Assembly: GCA_036785705.1 (NCBI GenBank)
Contig: JAWUZG010000001.1
Location: 6,262,001 to 6,326,000 of the forward strand
Source of the DNA: Acanthornis magna
Taxonomy: Eukaryota; Chordata; Aves; Passeriformes; Acanthizidae
Direction of reading: 5' to 3'
DNA: 64,000 bases
Shown here: piece by piece, positions 1 to 35,600 of the stretch
Layout: every line of letters starts with the position of its first letter
Numbering within the stretch: the stretch's first letter is position 1
The notes under the pieces: model-generated
The model's input: the letters and a program-made list of their open reading frames with translations, nothing else
What the model was told of the DNA's origin: nothing
The model's database searches: none
Made by a program: the position numbers and the translations under genes

Positions 1-23460
<23,460 letters not shown>

Positions 23461-23533
23461 TGGACAAAATCCATCCACTGTTTCTGAGCAAAATTTTAGT
23501 TGGACTTAAGAGGGAGAAATGAGTCTTGGTTTG

Positions 23534-23539
23534 AATAAA
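23534..23539 (+). terminator. Candidate poly(A) signal AATAAA (proximal)
   Basis: Canonical hexamer 74 nt after the stop codon, followed by tttcacaggtttatatatgt. If used it would give a very short 3' UTR. Confidence 0.3.
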
Positions 23540-24274
23540 TTTCACAGGTTTATATATGTAAAATATTGGGACTGAAAACAAAAATGCTATGGTAAGTTAT
23601 ATCGTACACTCATGATGACTGTTTAGAAGCATTTTAAACAAAATCTTCCCAACTGTCTGGGTCTAAGTAAGTCAGTGCAATCGGAGTTTTGCATTAAGGA
23701 GGACGTGACAATCTTCAGACTCTGAGTGCTTGAATCAGTTTCCCGTGTGGATTGTGTTTGCGCTGTATATTGTTGCACATGATGGCATATTTAACAAATT
23801 CAAATAGCTAAAGCATTCACAAGTGGATGAAAAGCATAACACATATATGTTCTTTGTTTCACAAATTTCTCATGCTTCTGAAAGTAGCACGTCTTAAGAT
23901 CTTATTCCTTTTGATTGTGACCTGTCGGAGTTTATCACTAAGAATGATGAGTTGTGTTAATACAGTGTACTGCTATTTCTAAAGATAACGAAGGGAAATC
24001 CTATTTACTTCCCACCATTTTTTCAGTATCAGCAGTGTGTTCCCACAGCTAAATAATATTGCCTAGTAACTTGATGTAAGTCACATGCATGCTGAGAACA
24101 CAGACAGAATGAAATTCATCAATTTATCTACATAAGAAGTTGAAAAAAATGGTTTAGATAGAAAACGAGATCATCTTATGTCTGTACATTGCCTTTGTGG
24201 TGACATGAATTAAAGGATCGCCCTCTTGTGGCAAAAGAAAGCGAAACCCGATATTTAAATTACTTTTCTGAAGA

Positions 24275-24280
24275 AATAAA
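24275..24280 (+). terminator. Candidate poly(A) signal AATAAA (distal)
   Basis: Canonical hexamer about 815 nt after the SEMA3E stop. It is followed within 60 nt by moderately TG-containing sequence, but no strong GU-rich element is seen. Confidence 0.4.
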
Positions 24281-24300
24281 CAAGGAAGTATTACCGAGAT

Positions 24301-26971
24301 CCACAGCTGATTTGCTTTCAGCAGACACCCTTAGTCTCCAGGTGCTAAACCCACAGATTTAGAAGGCAGAGTTGGAAGTAATTTTTACTGGAAAAGCAGC
24401 ACTTAAAATAAGCGATGTTTTATGTTGTTAACGTGCTTTTGGGGTAAAATGCAGTCGTAAAAAGTTAGGATGAAAATTAAAAACAAAACCAGCATCATGC
24501 AGCTGTGTTTCTATAGTTTCAGGATCTGCTCCACATAAATATTTTTCTGATGTGTGAACTCGGGTCAAAAGGGCCACTTTTCGGCTCTTGTGAGTGATAC
24601 CAGGAAAGGAGATCAGAAGAAGAACTAAATCACTTACAATCTTTCAAGACATACTTAAAAAAAAAAAAAAAAGTATGCATATATATCTTTAAATATAAGA
24701 AACTAGATACAGAAAATGCAGAAAAACTAGCATTTCACTACCTGAGAAATTTAAAGTTTATATGAATTGGATATGGAATGGATTTTGAATATGAATTGGA
24801 TTTTGGATTTTTTTTAATTGAAAACTAAAAAAAAAAGAAAGATAAGTTTAACACAAGTTAAACATAAACACAAATTAAACATAAACACAAATGAGTCACA
24901 AATGAGTTAACTCCTAAAATAAGAACATGATGCTAATAGGGAAAATAGCCAAGCTGATCCAGATTTTTATGCCATCAAGAAAATATACAAGGGATTCATC
25001 AGCTAAAAAGAGTTTCATGTTGAGCTTCAACTTCTAATCAAGGAACAGTGGGAGTTAACAGCCTGGGTAACAGGGATTTGTGGTTTGCTCTGTTAACAAA
25101 TGCAGCAACGAATGCTAGCCCAGGGTTTTCCAAGCAGGCTGTTTGTGAGAGGAGCTCACAGCTGCTGGCAGCACCAGAGAGCTTTGCTGTGCTCCTCTGG
25201 GAGCAGGGACTGTCCTGGTGTTTGGAAAGAGTTCATGGCACACTGTCAGCAACCGGACTGTGAGGAAAACAGGGTTCCACCTGGTGTGGGTACAGCAGCA
25301 GATAAATCTCTATCAGCTTGTTAAGGGAATTAATGGATCTGAGGCTTTGCACTTCCTTTAGCTACAATATCTCCCTAAAAGACGGGACCAGACACTCTGC
25401 ACATCCTTGCATGAATTCATGCAGTGGCTAGCTTTGATCTGATAGAGGAGACTGGAGAAATTCGTGTTTCTGTGACAGTTTGATGGAATTTAATTGCATT
25501 TAGGATCTCCTGTATGTTTACAGCTGTATGGAAAGTGCCAGCACTGAAGGTCGTGGCAGAGAACACACACAGAACAAGCATCCCCAATCTATACTTAATC
25601 TATACAAACCTCACTGACATCCACTGACACTGGTGGGAAATTTTTAAAACACTACTAAAATCCTTTTCTGAGGAATTATGTAGTCCACTTCTTTTAAAGA
25701 GCAATGGGAGTTATTTTTTTACATTTTGATTCATTCACAAGTATTTACTGCTAAATGTATCATTAATGAACTATTAGAAAGGAATTATAGCATCTCAGCC
25801 TCATGGAACAAATATAACTTTGTGTCTCATTGTCTGAGATTTCAGGTGGAAATCATGTGATATGGAAATCAGGATTCCTGATTTGATATCACAGTGTGTA
25901 TTTTTAGCTACCCGTCCCTTTAGTGTTTACATGTGGAGAATTGCATTACCTCTTTATTTGCCTTTTAAAATTTAAATTTTTAGCTTACACCTTGCTCCTC
26001 TCATGGTTGCAATGCCTGTGAGAATTCAGAACTACAAGGCCTTGTGCGAAGAGTGCTCTGACATCTATGGAAGAAGAGAAAGAGTGATAACGTATTTTGG
26101 AAGGATATGCACAAATGTGCATTTAACACAATGTTATTTAAAATGCTTCTTTGTATATTTGGGGGGCATTGTCTGCTTCTTTTCATTATGAGTTTGATGT
26201 ATTTTGTATGTGCATGAAGTGGTCAAATTATAAATATAATTAAGAACCACATTTGGCTGAAATTATCTGTATTATTTCTTATAATTTATTTTGCCCAGAC
26301 GGTATGATTATCTGCAGCACACTAGTCACACATTGTTAATTACAGATGTTCTTCACCATGTATTTCATGAGCAGAGACCACAGATCTGGACAGAAAAATG
26401 TTTATATAGAGTTGCCAAATGGGAAATGTGGCACAGGGTAAAGAGTAGATTTAGTCTATCTGCTGCATGAATGTATTTTGAGAGTGGAATATGGTCTCTT
26501 AAGCCCAGAAAATTCTAACTGATGGAAATTCACTGAGACACAACAATTTGGAAAAAGCTTTGGACTCTACCCAGTTTTGTGATGAAGGAAAGGCCAGACC
26601 ACTTGGACTGAACACTTCCTTTGCTTTGTTCTTGCTCTTTTGTTGTCCGTGAGTTTATTGTCACTTTGTACAAACTACTGTGCTCTCAGATCCCCATGGG
26701 ACATCAGGGCAGGAGAGTGTTAATATGCTGTGAAATTCCTGGCTTGTATATCTCAAAATAGGCCTTTAGGATATACACCCCTGCTCTGTAGCATGAAACA
26801 GATGTCTTTATGTAGGCAATCGAGGAAAAAAAAATTGCCCTGAAGGGGAATTATTCAGGTATCTGAATAGCAGAGGTAGCAGTCATATTTGATGAAGTGC
26901 TTGAATCAACATAATTTGCACAGTTGTAGAGTTCCTCTTGTCCTTATGTTTTCTCATAATTTTTGAGGATA
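24301..26971. other. Intergenic, no gene recognised
   Basis: Sequence downstream of SEMA3E, possibly including more 3' UTR. It has an A-run at 24657-24672, short A/T-rich tandem phrases at 24770-24900 (aaacataaacacaaat twice), and a slightly GC-richer patch at 25050-25330 whose open frames resemble no known protein. Confidence 0.7.
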
Positions 26972-27559
26972 TGCTGGTTTTGGGTGGTGTACAGTTAATT
27001 CTCTTCACAGTGGCTGCTATGGGATAATGTTTTGGATTTGTGCTGAACACAAGGTTGAAAATACAAAGAGGGCTTTTTTTTACTGCTGAGCAGGGCTTAC
27101 ATGGAGCCAAGACCTTTTTTCACTTTTCTTATAGCCAGGCTGGCGAGGGAGCTGGGGATGTCTGGGAGGTTGGGAGGAGACACAGCTGGAATAGGTGACC
27201 CAAACGAGTATTCCAGACCATATGGCATCACAGTCATTTATTTATAAAAATGGAGGGGAAGAAGGAGTTTGGGGGAGTATTTGGAGTGATGGTGTTTGTC
27301 TTCCGAGGTCACCATTATGCATGATGGGGCCCTCCTCTCCTGGGTATGGCTGAACACCTGCCTGCCCATGGGAAGCAGGGAATTAATTCCTTGTTTTCCT
27401 TTGCTTGTGAGCATGGCTTTTGCTTTCTCTATTAAACTGTCTTTATCTCAACCCATAAGTTTTCTCTCTTTTACCTTTCCAGTTCTGTCCCTGATCCTGC
27501 TGGTGGGGGAGTAAGTGCCTGTGTGGGGCTTGGTTGCTGGCTGGGGCTCAACCCTGACA
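26972..27559 (+). mobile_element. ERVL-type solo LTR (avian)
   Basis: It matches, by recognition, a common avian ERVL LTR: the opening TGCTGGTTTTGG, the phrase TTTTGGATTTGTGCTGAA, a TATA box (TTTATAAAAATGG, about 27240), the CTGAACACCTGCCTGCCCAT phrase near 27349, a poly(A) signal ATTAAA at 27431-27436, and the ending GGCTGGGGCTCAACCCTGACA-like terminus. Order TATA then poly(A) places it on the + strand. No internal gag/pol lies on either side, so it is a solo LTR. I could not find a clean 5-bp target duplication. It is clearly diverged and fairly old. Ends are accurate to about 10 bp. Confidence 0.85.
27241..27250 (+). promoter_or_regulatory. TATA box of the ERVL-type LTR
   Basis: TTTATAAAAA preceded by cagtcattta, at the place where the LTR's U3 ends. 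Whether it is still active is unknown. Confidence 0.5.
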
Positions 27560-30500
27560 GGGGGAAAAATCAATTTTCTCCTAAATGTCAGTCAGTCAGT
27601 CTCCCTCTTCAAAAAGTCCAGTAATCTCTTTATTCTACCTTGGAGCACTGAGGCTGGAGTTATTTATGCAACTTTATGTCTCTGAGTCCAGAAGGCACAA
27701 ATGGCTCTGAAAGCTGCACTGTCCAGATAAGAGGCACTGAAAGTGAGCTTTTCTACAGTTGTAACTTAGCAGGATGCCTGCAATTCCTATCAGCCTTAGA
27801 ATCCTGTTCGCTTCACCAAATTACTGTTTTTAATGGAGAATTCATGTCCAGCTGACATGAGTATTTATCGTAAATGAAGCCATGATTGGCAAGTTTTCCC
27901 TTTGGGTGATATTTATTTTTTACACTAGGAATGAGGGTTTTAGGGTTTTTTATTAATTTAATTTTTTGAGGAAATAAGTTGTCTGACTAGTACTAGAAAC
28001 AGAAAGATGGTAGAGCTACCTCTGGTCACTAGGAGTTAATCATCTTTCTACAGTGATGCACACACTGAAGAACAAATTTGCCAAACATCAACCTAATCCG
28101 TTATTGCAATCACATTACACAAAAAACTTTGCTCATTTGAGATATGGCTCTCGTGTAATGTTGAACCAGGAAATACTTTGTTAAGCATTTGTGTACCTGT
28201 GCCCATAATTTGCTGAAGTGAGAGGTGCAGGACAGAGCACAGCTGAACAAACTTGAAGCATGGAACCCTTATCTGCCTAATTCCTAGATTTCTTGAGGTT
28301 TTTGTCCCTATCTAGAAAGAGCAGACTTAGTTGCAGGAGGAGAAGCCTGTGGGCTAAAGAACCATTTTGAATTACTTGTTTCTATAGATTTCCCCAATAG
28401 CAATGCACAGAAAACTCCATTGAAACAAAACATCTCTTTACTTGCAATGTCAGGTAATTCAACAGCAGAATTTCATGTCTTTGAAAGTGTTTTTGCACAT
28501 CTTTGGAAAGCTATGTTTTAAGAACAGTCTAGGGTTACATTTAATGTGGCTGCATTTGAAATACATAAATGATAAACTCTCATAATATCTCTAGTCAATC
28601 TGAGTTTCAACATTTCCAGCATAGGCATAGCCTATGATGATTTTTTTTTCTCTCTGAAGAATCACATTTGCCAAGTCCCCTCAACCTGGGCTTCAAGCCT
28701 GTCTGTGAATGCACATAATAATGTCAATAATCATAATTATCATCATAAACGACAACAGGTGTAACTCCCTTTCCCAATAACAAGAGATGAAATTTGTAGA
28801 CCTATGGGTATGATGAATGCACCATGAGTGTTTTCTGCATTTTAATTTGCTAGGTGTATTAAAAACTGCTGTTAATCAGAACTTGAAGAATGCACTGTGG
28901 ACCTTGTCATAATCAAGGTAATGGATATATTCCACCTGTAGCTTTAACTCAAGCATACAGATCACTAGTATTTAATTTACTGTATTTTCTTCTGCTTAAA
29001 TGTTTTACTTGATACATTACTTTTCAATCATTAAAAAAATTAACATTTGATAGAGCTTTTTATGTTTGAAATTGGCTTAGCTTCACAGCAGCCACCAGAG
29101 GGATGAAAACACAGTTTTGCATGCCTTAATCTCTTGTTTACAGGAGCAGAAAAGGCCTGTGGCCAAAGCTCCCCATGTCACAGTGCAGTGTTGTGCTGCA
29201 GCAGTGCAGAGAGGTGCCAGGTGAACGGGCAAGCTAAATCCACAGGGTCACCCCAGCTTGTGCCCCAAAAGCAGGGAGTAAGGGAATCTTTGTAATAATC
29301 GATGCTTTTTTCAGGCACGCAGCTTTGGTTTCTGGTTTTCTTGTCAAACACAATCTCCGCTGTCACTCCTCTTATAGACTGGAAACTTCTGGAAAAGGGT
29401 CAGAATGAAAAATCAGAGGTTAGTAAGTCTGTCAAGGAATATAAATCCTTTTTACAGTGATGCCCATTCATGGTCTTGTCAGACTACATCCAGGGTACAG
29501 CCCATATCAATATTTAAAGCACAAGAGCATGCATGAGAAGCACTCAGGCTTCTTTGGTTTTTTGTTTTGGTTTGGTTTTGGCTTTTTTTTTTTTTTTTGA
29601 TGGTGGTGGGGAGAAGGTATTTTGATTGTTGATTTTGATCGTTTGTATGTTTAGGTTTTGGATTTTTTTCTTTTTATCTCCTTTTAATTGTTGGTGAAAA
29701 GAAATATAAATTTTTATACTGTGATCTATCCTTTTAAGACATGCTCATTAGGATGAGAGGATTCATCAGGTTAACTTCACCACGATGTTTTCAGTTAATC
29801 AGAAAAAGTATTTCAGACTGATTTTTGTCTCAAAATAAATACTCCAAAGCATCAGAGATATCAATACATATGAAAATACAGTAACTACTTCTCAGCAATT
29901 TTGCCTTAGAGAACCAGTAAACAAAGTCCCTGGGGAGGGTGACATTGAAAGCATTCAAAAAGAAGATACATATTGGGGAATGGATTTGTTCAGAGAATTT
30001 TTTTTAATGTTCTCATCTCTCAGAGGTCATGTTTCATCAGAGACTAATTTTAGGGAACCATTATTATTTAGATTTGCCTAGAAACTGGGGAATTAAGTTT
30101 TAGCACACTTTTATACCACATAATTGTGAAAAAAATATTCATAAGCCTGAAATGTAACTTTCAAATGGTATCTGCCTTTCTGTCTTTCTGCCTTTTAATC
30201 ATCTTGGAAAAGACCAGAGATGGGATTTTTTTATCATCTGAAAACTATAGCTTTCTTTTAATGTGCACTAACCTTTTAAGAGTGTGCACATGAAAAAAAA
30301 ATCATTTAACCTGCAGTATATAAAAATATTACTCTCCCAGCCTAGAAAGTTACCCTGTCTGTCCTGTGCTCTGGCTTTTTGACTGTTTTCCACACGTCCG
30401 TGGCATTGTTTTCTAAATTTCGTTATATGTTGCACTTGGCACAGGCAACTATGAGCTGGCAGATGAATATTCGGCTGCGAGTTATTTATATTGGTATCGG

Positions 30501-30686
30501 GTTAGTGTCTATGATGATATAAAACTGTTGACCCACAGAAGTTTTTATAAAAGACCTTGAATTGTGGTTTTTTTTATCATAGTTCCTGTGCCTGGGTTAT
30601 ATTCCTATGCCTAGATTATGAAATGTGGAGAAATTTTTAGTTACAAAGAGAATATGCTCCAGAAAAGCAGAAACATATTTTTGTTG

Positions 30687-30688
<2 letters not shown>
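27560..30688. other. Intergenic, no gene recognised
   Basis: AT-rich sequence with a T/G-rich low-complexity block at 29550-29600 including a long T-run. No supported gene or interspersed repeat. Confidence 0.7.

Positions 30689-30728
<40 letters not shown>
30689..30728. repeat. (A)40 homopolymer
   Basis: Forty consecutive A. No recognisable retrotransposon body is seen upstream, so I call it a simple repeat. Open frames through it (poly-Lys or poly-Phe) are artefacts. The length is likely unreliable in assembly. Confidence 0.95.
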
Positions 30729-30730
<2 letters not shown>

Positions 30731-31655
30731 AAAAATTTGGTCAGCAGATGCCATATGCTCCACAGAGCTTTCAGTGGCAAAGCAACTCCACAGAGGGCCA
30801 TCAACACTGCAATTCCACAAAGGCCACAAGAAAAGAGAATATATCAATCTATTAGCTTGGTGGGAGCTGAGTATGAACATGGGCTACACTTTCAAAGGGC
30901 TGCAGAATAATCATGTTTAGTCCTCATTCTATTCAGGTAGTAGGGGAAATGGGTTTGCTTCCCTTTCACTAGACATAAGGCTATAAAAGACTTTCAAAGG
31001 CAGGAGAGATGAAAAACAGAGTGATCTCTTTCTTGTCTTATATTCAGTCCGTCTTCTACATAAGAATTGGTGGGTGCAAACCACATTAAAGCAACATATC
31101 AAATGAAGCAATTAGTCTATTTTTGTAGCCATAAACAAAAGCCATGCTGTGGGAAATCTCTTCTTACCTGAAACTGAACCTTCCTGCCATCAGCATAACA
31201 AAGGCTGTTCCCTCAAACGAGGTCTAGGCAGGCAAGGAGACCAAGGTCTGAATAATTAAGGGCATAGTCAAGGCAGTGATTTATGCAGCACAGATGGTGT
31301 GTCTTTCTTTAAAACATGCTAGACTTTTACCTGAAATAAGTAAAACGAACCTGATGAATTTGAAATCAGTAGACACTTTACAATAGAATTAAAGATGCTT
31401 CTTTGTTTCTTTGGAGACAAACTATTGTGTTTCTTCCAGCAAGAGCTGGTTATTGTGAGAGACTGAAATGTTAATGACTCAGAACAATCACAGGGTGCTT
31501 TGCTTCTACCAAGTTTGAACTCCCTGAGGGGAAGGAGGAGAGTTTTTGGGTGTGTAATGGTAAGACTCTGGTCTGCACAAGAAAGAAGGGGTAAACAATC
31601 ACCACCAGAGGTTACAGCCTGGGCTTTGTGAACAATAAGAGACAGATCCTGCCAG
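30729..31655. other. Intergenic, no gene recognised
   Basis: Unremarkable sequence between the A-run and the target duplication of the ERVK-type LTR. Confidence 0.65.
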
Positions 31656-31661
31656 GTGGGA
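31656..31661. repeat. Target-site duplication GTGGGA, left copy
   Basis: Six bases directly before the LTR terminus TGTTGTCG, repeated exactly at 32153-32158 directly after the other terminus. Confidence 0.9.
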
Positions 31662-32152
31662 TGTTGTCGCGTCCTGTGCCGATGGAAAAACGACGCGAGG
31701 AGGCAAAAGGCTGCAGGAGCCGTTCTCCCCCAAGCTCTCCTTTATTATGGATAAGGGTTGCTGGTGGTCAGGAGGGAGAGCAGGGGAAGAGGGCCTGACT
31801 GTCTCCCCTGCACCCACGAAGGGTACAGGGAAAAGGAGGGGCCGACTGCAGAGTACAGCCAGTTAAGTATGAAAAGGGATGACCAATAGGGAAAGAGGGA
31901 GAGGGAGGGGACAAGCGTACAAAACCAATCATTACATAAGAGGGTGGAGTACAATTCAAACTGACCAAGTACAGAACTAGCGGAACAGAAGGGTCTGGAA
32001 GGATGGGTGGATCCTGAGCCCTGAACACGCCTTTCCCAACCAGGGGCGGGGTCAGAGGCTCAAACCCCGAGGTCCTCCCATGGCAGGGCTCCTCCCCCCG
32101 AAGAGGCAGCACCAGCGTGGAAGGCTGAGGCGGCAAGGGGCGGACCACCACA
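31662..32152 (-). mobile_element. ERVK-type solo LTR with intact target duplication
   Basis: A 491-bp block with retroviral ends: on the + strand it starts TGTTGTCGCG and ends CCACCACA (TG...CA), flanked by a perfect 6-bp direct repeat GTGGGA, the size made by ERVK and alpharetrovirus-type integrases. Read on the - strand it has LTR order: GC-rich U3, two CCAAT boxes (+ strand ccaat near 31883 and 31925), a TATA-like CATACTTAA (31862-31870), AATAAA (31741-31746) and about 80 bp of R/U5. It is much richer in GC and CpG than its flanks. No gag, pol or env is present. Exact family unassigned. Confidence 0.92.
31741..31746 (-). terminator. LTR poly(A) signal AATAAA
   Basis: TTTATT on the + strand, AATAAA on the - strand, about 80 bp before the 3' end of the LTR and downstream of its CCAAT and TATA-like motifs. 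Confidence 0.65.
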
Positions 32153-32158
32153 GTGGGA
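32153..32158. repeat. Target-site duplication GTGGGA, right copy
   Basis: Exact partner of 31656-31661, directly following the LTR end CCACCACA. Confidence 0.9.
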
Positions 32159-32214
32159 TGGTGCTTTTCATCATGCCAATGGCCCTCCCCTACACAACTC
32201 TGTCAGTTGTAAAC

Positions 32215-32620
32215 TCACACACAGATTCACATTCTCCTGGGGAAGTTCCTGAAGGAATGGATGGTTGCATCCAAAGAGTTGCAGTCAATGGCTCAGTGTC
32301 CAAATGGCGATCAGCAAAAAATGCCTCCCTCAGGGGCCTGGGACTGGTACCTTTCCACATCTTCATTAAGGACAGACAGTGAGACTGAATGCACCCCCAG
32401 CATGTGAGGGACATCAAACTGAGCAGTGCAGCTGATTTGCTGGAGGGCGGGGATGCCATCTAGAGGGACCTGGAGTGGGCTCACGGGAAACTCATGAAGT
32501 TCAAGGCCAAGTCCAAGGTGCTGCATTGGGGTCAGGGCAAACACCAGTATCAGGACAGAATGGGGCACAGCTGGGCTGAGAGCAGCTCTGCGGAGAAGGA
32601 CTTGGGGATATCAAGATTGC
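32215..32620 (+). mobile_element. CR1 LINE fragment, reverse-transcriptase region
   Basis: Reads along the CR1 ORF2 consensus on the + strand: ctcctggggaagttcctgaa, gcatccaaagagttgcagtc, ccctcaggggcctgggactg, agagggacctggagtgggct, and finally gaggagaaggacttgggg-like sequence at 32590-32610. It encodes the palm-to-thumb part of the LINE reverse transcriptase but carries stops and frameshifts. Both ends are truncated and neither the 3' UTR nor the tail is present. It begins about 57 bp from the ERVK LTR. Confidence 0.88.
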
Positions 32621-35600
32621 TCCGTTCTAATGAAAGTACAGAAAAAATATTGTAATTATATATTAACTTCCAGGGACTACTGAATTAACAGATGATTACT
32701 ACACATGGTAGTCTGCCTGTAGACAACTTCTGCCATTTCTGTTAGTACCTTGACATTTTCCTAGTCCTGCCGTTTTTGCTTATGTCATCATTTTAAAATA
32801 TTTTCAAGTTATCTGCAAAAATAGTATGTAATTTGGGTTTTCTGAATGAAAACCTGCATTCTGTTCCCAGAAAATGAGGATTTTATGCTAAAAGATTTCC
32901 AAATCTCTTACTATCTCAAAGTGGCTTTTCTTGCATCAGCAGTCTTTTGAGTTCCCTTTTTTCAGCAGTGAAGATTTTTCTTTAAAATGATTGTATTTAA
33001 AAATGTCATTTAGAAGCAAACACCATGCTAGGCACTTCACAGAAACCAGCTACAGACTTTCTTCTTAGCAGGGAGAGATTCTTCTTCAGATCAGAGATTT
33101 ATCTTGAGGAATTTGAAACCGATCTATTAGCACACTTGGCATGGTTAACATTATTAAAAAAGAAATACCAGCAGTGGATTAGATTTACACAGCAAAGTGT
33201 CTGGACATGTACTGTGTCCAGACACAAAATGGACACAGTACATGTGTGAATCGGTTTTGGACAAACACATTGGAGGTTCTGAAATCTACCTCATATGCCT
33301 AAAATGTCTTTATCAAGTTTTGCTGCATGCTAATAGGTTACACGCACACATCGTTTGGTTTTCAATTAGATTACATGGTTAAAATAAAACAACAAACATT
33401 TAAATATCTATTAAACTATACAGAAAAGAGATCTGGACAAACACATTCAGAGATAATTTGTTTACTGTGTAGATTCTCCAACTTCTTATTCCAGAAGCAC
33501 AGCTCAGTTCCTTTACACATACCTGAGATGATGGTGAAGATGCGATTTTGCTGCTCAGCAAATAAGTAACATATGTCTTGCTTCTTGAAAAGAACATATA
33601 ATTACACTTTTGTTGCCTGACATTGCAGACCAGGGCAGCTGTAACACACAGCACACCCTCACCAGCTACAAACATCAGAAAGAGGGGGCAAATGAACAGC
33701 ATAATTTGTCAAGTGTACCACTTTTATGAAAATTGAATTTTGACCCCATTTCAGTCAGTAACCATATTCTCATCTTGAGTTATTTTTGCCACCTAACTAC
33801 ACTAGCCCAGGCCTCTCATTACTTTCTGAGTACCATTCTCATCTGTGTCTGTTCCCTACAGTATAAACTAAGCCTATGAAGTTATAACTTCTCTAAATTA
33901 GAAGTATCTAACACTTGCATGGACTGGCCTGGCTGCTCTTATAGCTGCATTAAGTGAGCACCATAAATACCTTCATAAATAGATGGAAAAGCTCCAACAC
34001 TTGGGTAAAGTTAAGTCCAGAAACCAAGAATTCAGAAAACCTTCTGATATGTGGCCCCTTTAGACTCTATTGGTTCAGCTAAAATGTAACAAACATGAAT
34101 AAGAATCAGATTGAGCAACTTTCAAGTAACTCTTTGTCTTACAAATACTGAAAAGCCATATTTATATCTGTCAGGAATAGTCAAAATTTATTTGCAATTA
34201 TACACAAAAGAATGTGTCTCCAGCTTGGACTGTAAGTAGAGGAAGAACTGAACTGAAAGAACTGATCTGGAAGACCAGAACTGAAAGGTTCAGGAATAGA
34301 ACTTTATATATTTAAAATGCAAATTACCACAATTCTAGGCTCAATAACAGGATACGGGTCTGCCTTTCCCCCAACAGCTGAAAATTCACAAAATGGGACA
34401 CCTGATCAGCCTGTTTTCATCTCCTCTTGCAAAAATGCAAGGTCCGCTGTTCTGGTCCTCTCTCAGGTTCTGAAGCCTACTCCAAAATCTTTCACCTCTG
34501 ACAACTGATCTGCAGACATCTCACCTCCGCAGTGAAATAATTTATTGTCTTACAATTATTTACAGTCTGTTCCTAGGGCACGAATAATGGTACTTGCAGC
34601 TGACAAACTCCAGGAACAGCTGGAATCCACAGGGGCTTTCACATTAAGTACTGTTTACTCTCTACTCTCACAACTAACACAAGTGTATACATAAAGATGC
34701 GTTTTGCAGTGCATAAAATGTGAAGCATGAATTGTGGGAAGGAAGGCAAGGGCCCAGCTGGCATTCATATGAAGATGGAGAACTGTGAAATAAAGGTGTC
34801 AAAAGAATAAGCTATAGCTGTGTTCCTGCTGCCTCTATCAGATCTGTGCTTGAGCGGCTCAAGATTAACAAAAGACAGGATGGAGAGCTGGTCTGTAAGT
34901 TAAAAAACATAATCAGAGGGGAATTCTGATTCTAGAGTCCATTGAATGCAAAGCAGTCACAAGAAAGTGAAGCAGCCTTTTAAATGTGCTCTAGAGGGGC
35001 TGGTAATTGGAAGTTCACACAGATACCAGAGAGGTTCTTGATGGCAGATGTAGACTTTTGTCTGGAGGCTTTGGATCAGAATTTCTTGGACAATGTTCTT
35101 TGAAATATTTCTGATTGTAAGCACAGGGATATACAGACAGGCTGGCACGCAGGGAGATGGAATCCCCTCACAAAAGGAGAAATTGTTTAAATTTAACAAG
35201 AAAAAAGTGAAAGATCTTCAAGAAATATGGAATCTGAAGAAAAAATATGTCCAGTTGTCTGGCACTTAAGCTTTTTTTAAAAAGTTTTAGAACTAAGCAT
35301 CAATAAAGAAAAAAAAAAAAAGAAAAAAAAGAGAAAAAATATTTGAAATAACCCATTCCTTAAGGGGATTATTAAAAAGGATATAACAAAAGTGAACAAA
35401 ATGTAGGCAAGCAGGGAAATAAATGCTAAAAGTATAAAATTCTGTTAAATAGGGAAATAAAATTAAGCAGCTGGATTTAGACTGTATTGGTAGTTTTACA
35501 TGAAATTAGTTTTTATGTAACACTTCTGTGTAATTATATTTTTAAAAAATCCTGGAAGATGAAAATACCCAGTTTTGAATAATATATATTTATGATGAAT

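Larger units (their letters stand above)
23461..24300 (+). other. SEMA3E: SEMA3E 3' UTR (3' end provisional)
   Basis: The sequence after the stop has no exon-like frame and keeps the AT-rich character of the gene. Two AATAAA hexamers could direct cleavage: 23534-23539, only 74 nt after the stop, and 24275-24280; an ATTAAA lies at 24209. I set the end just past the distal AATAAA. A longer UTR is possible, because mammalian SEMA3E transcripts have long 3' UTRs. The start is certain, the end is a guess. Confidence 0.6.

Noticed and set aside
30618..30920. 100-codon frame with poly-Lys
   Set aside because: Created by the 40-base A run.
31745..32568. Several frames up to 127 codons over the LTR and the CR1 fragment
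   Set aside because: They read across GC-rich LTR and dead CR1 sequence, not genes.
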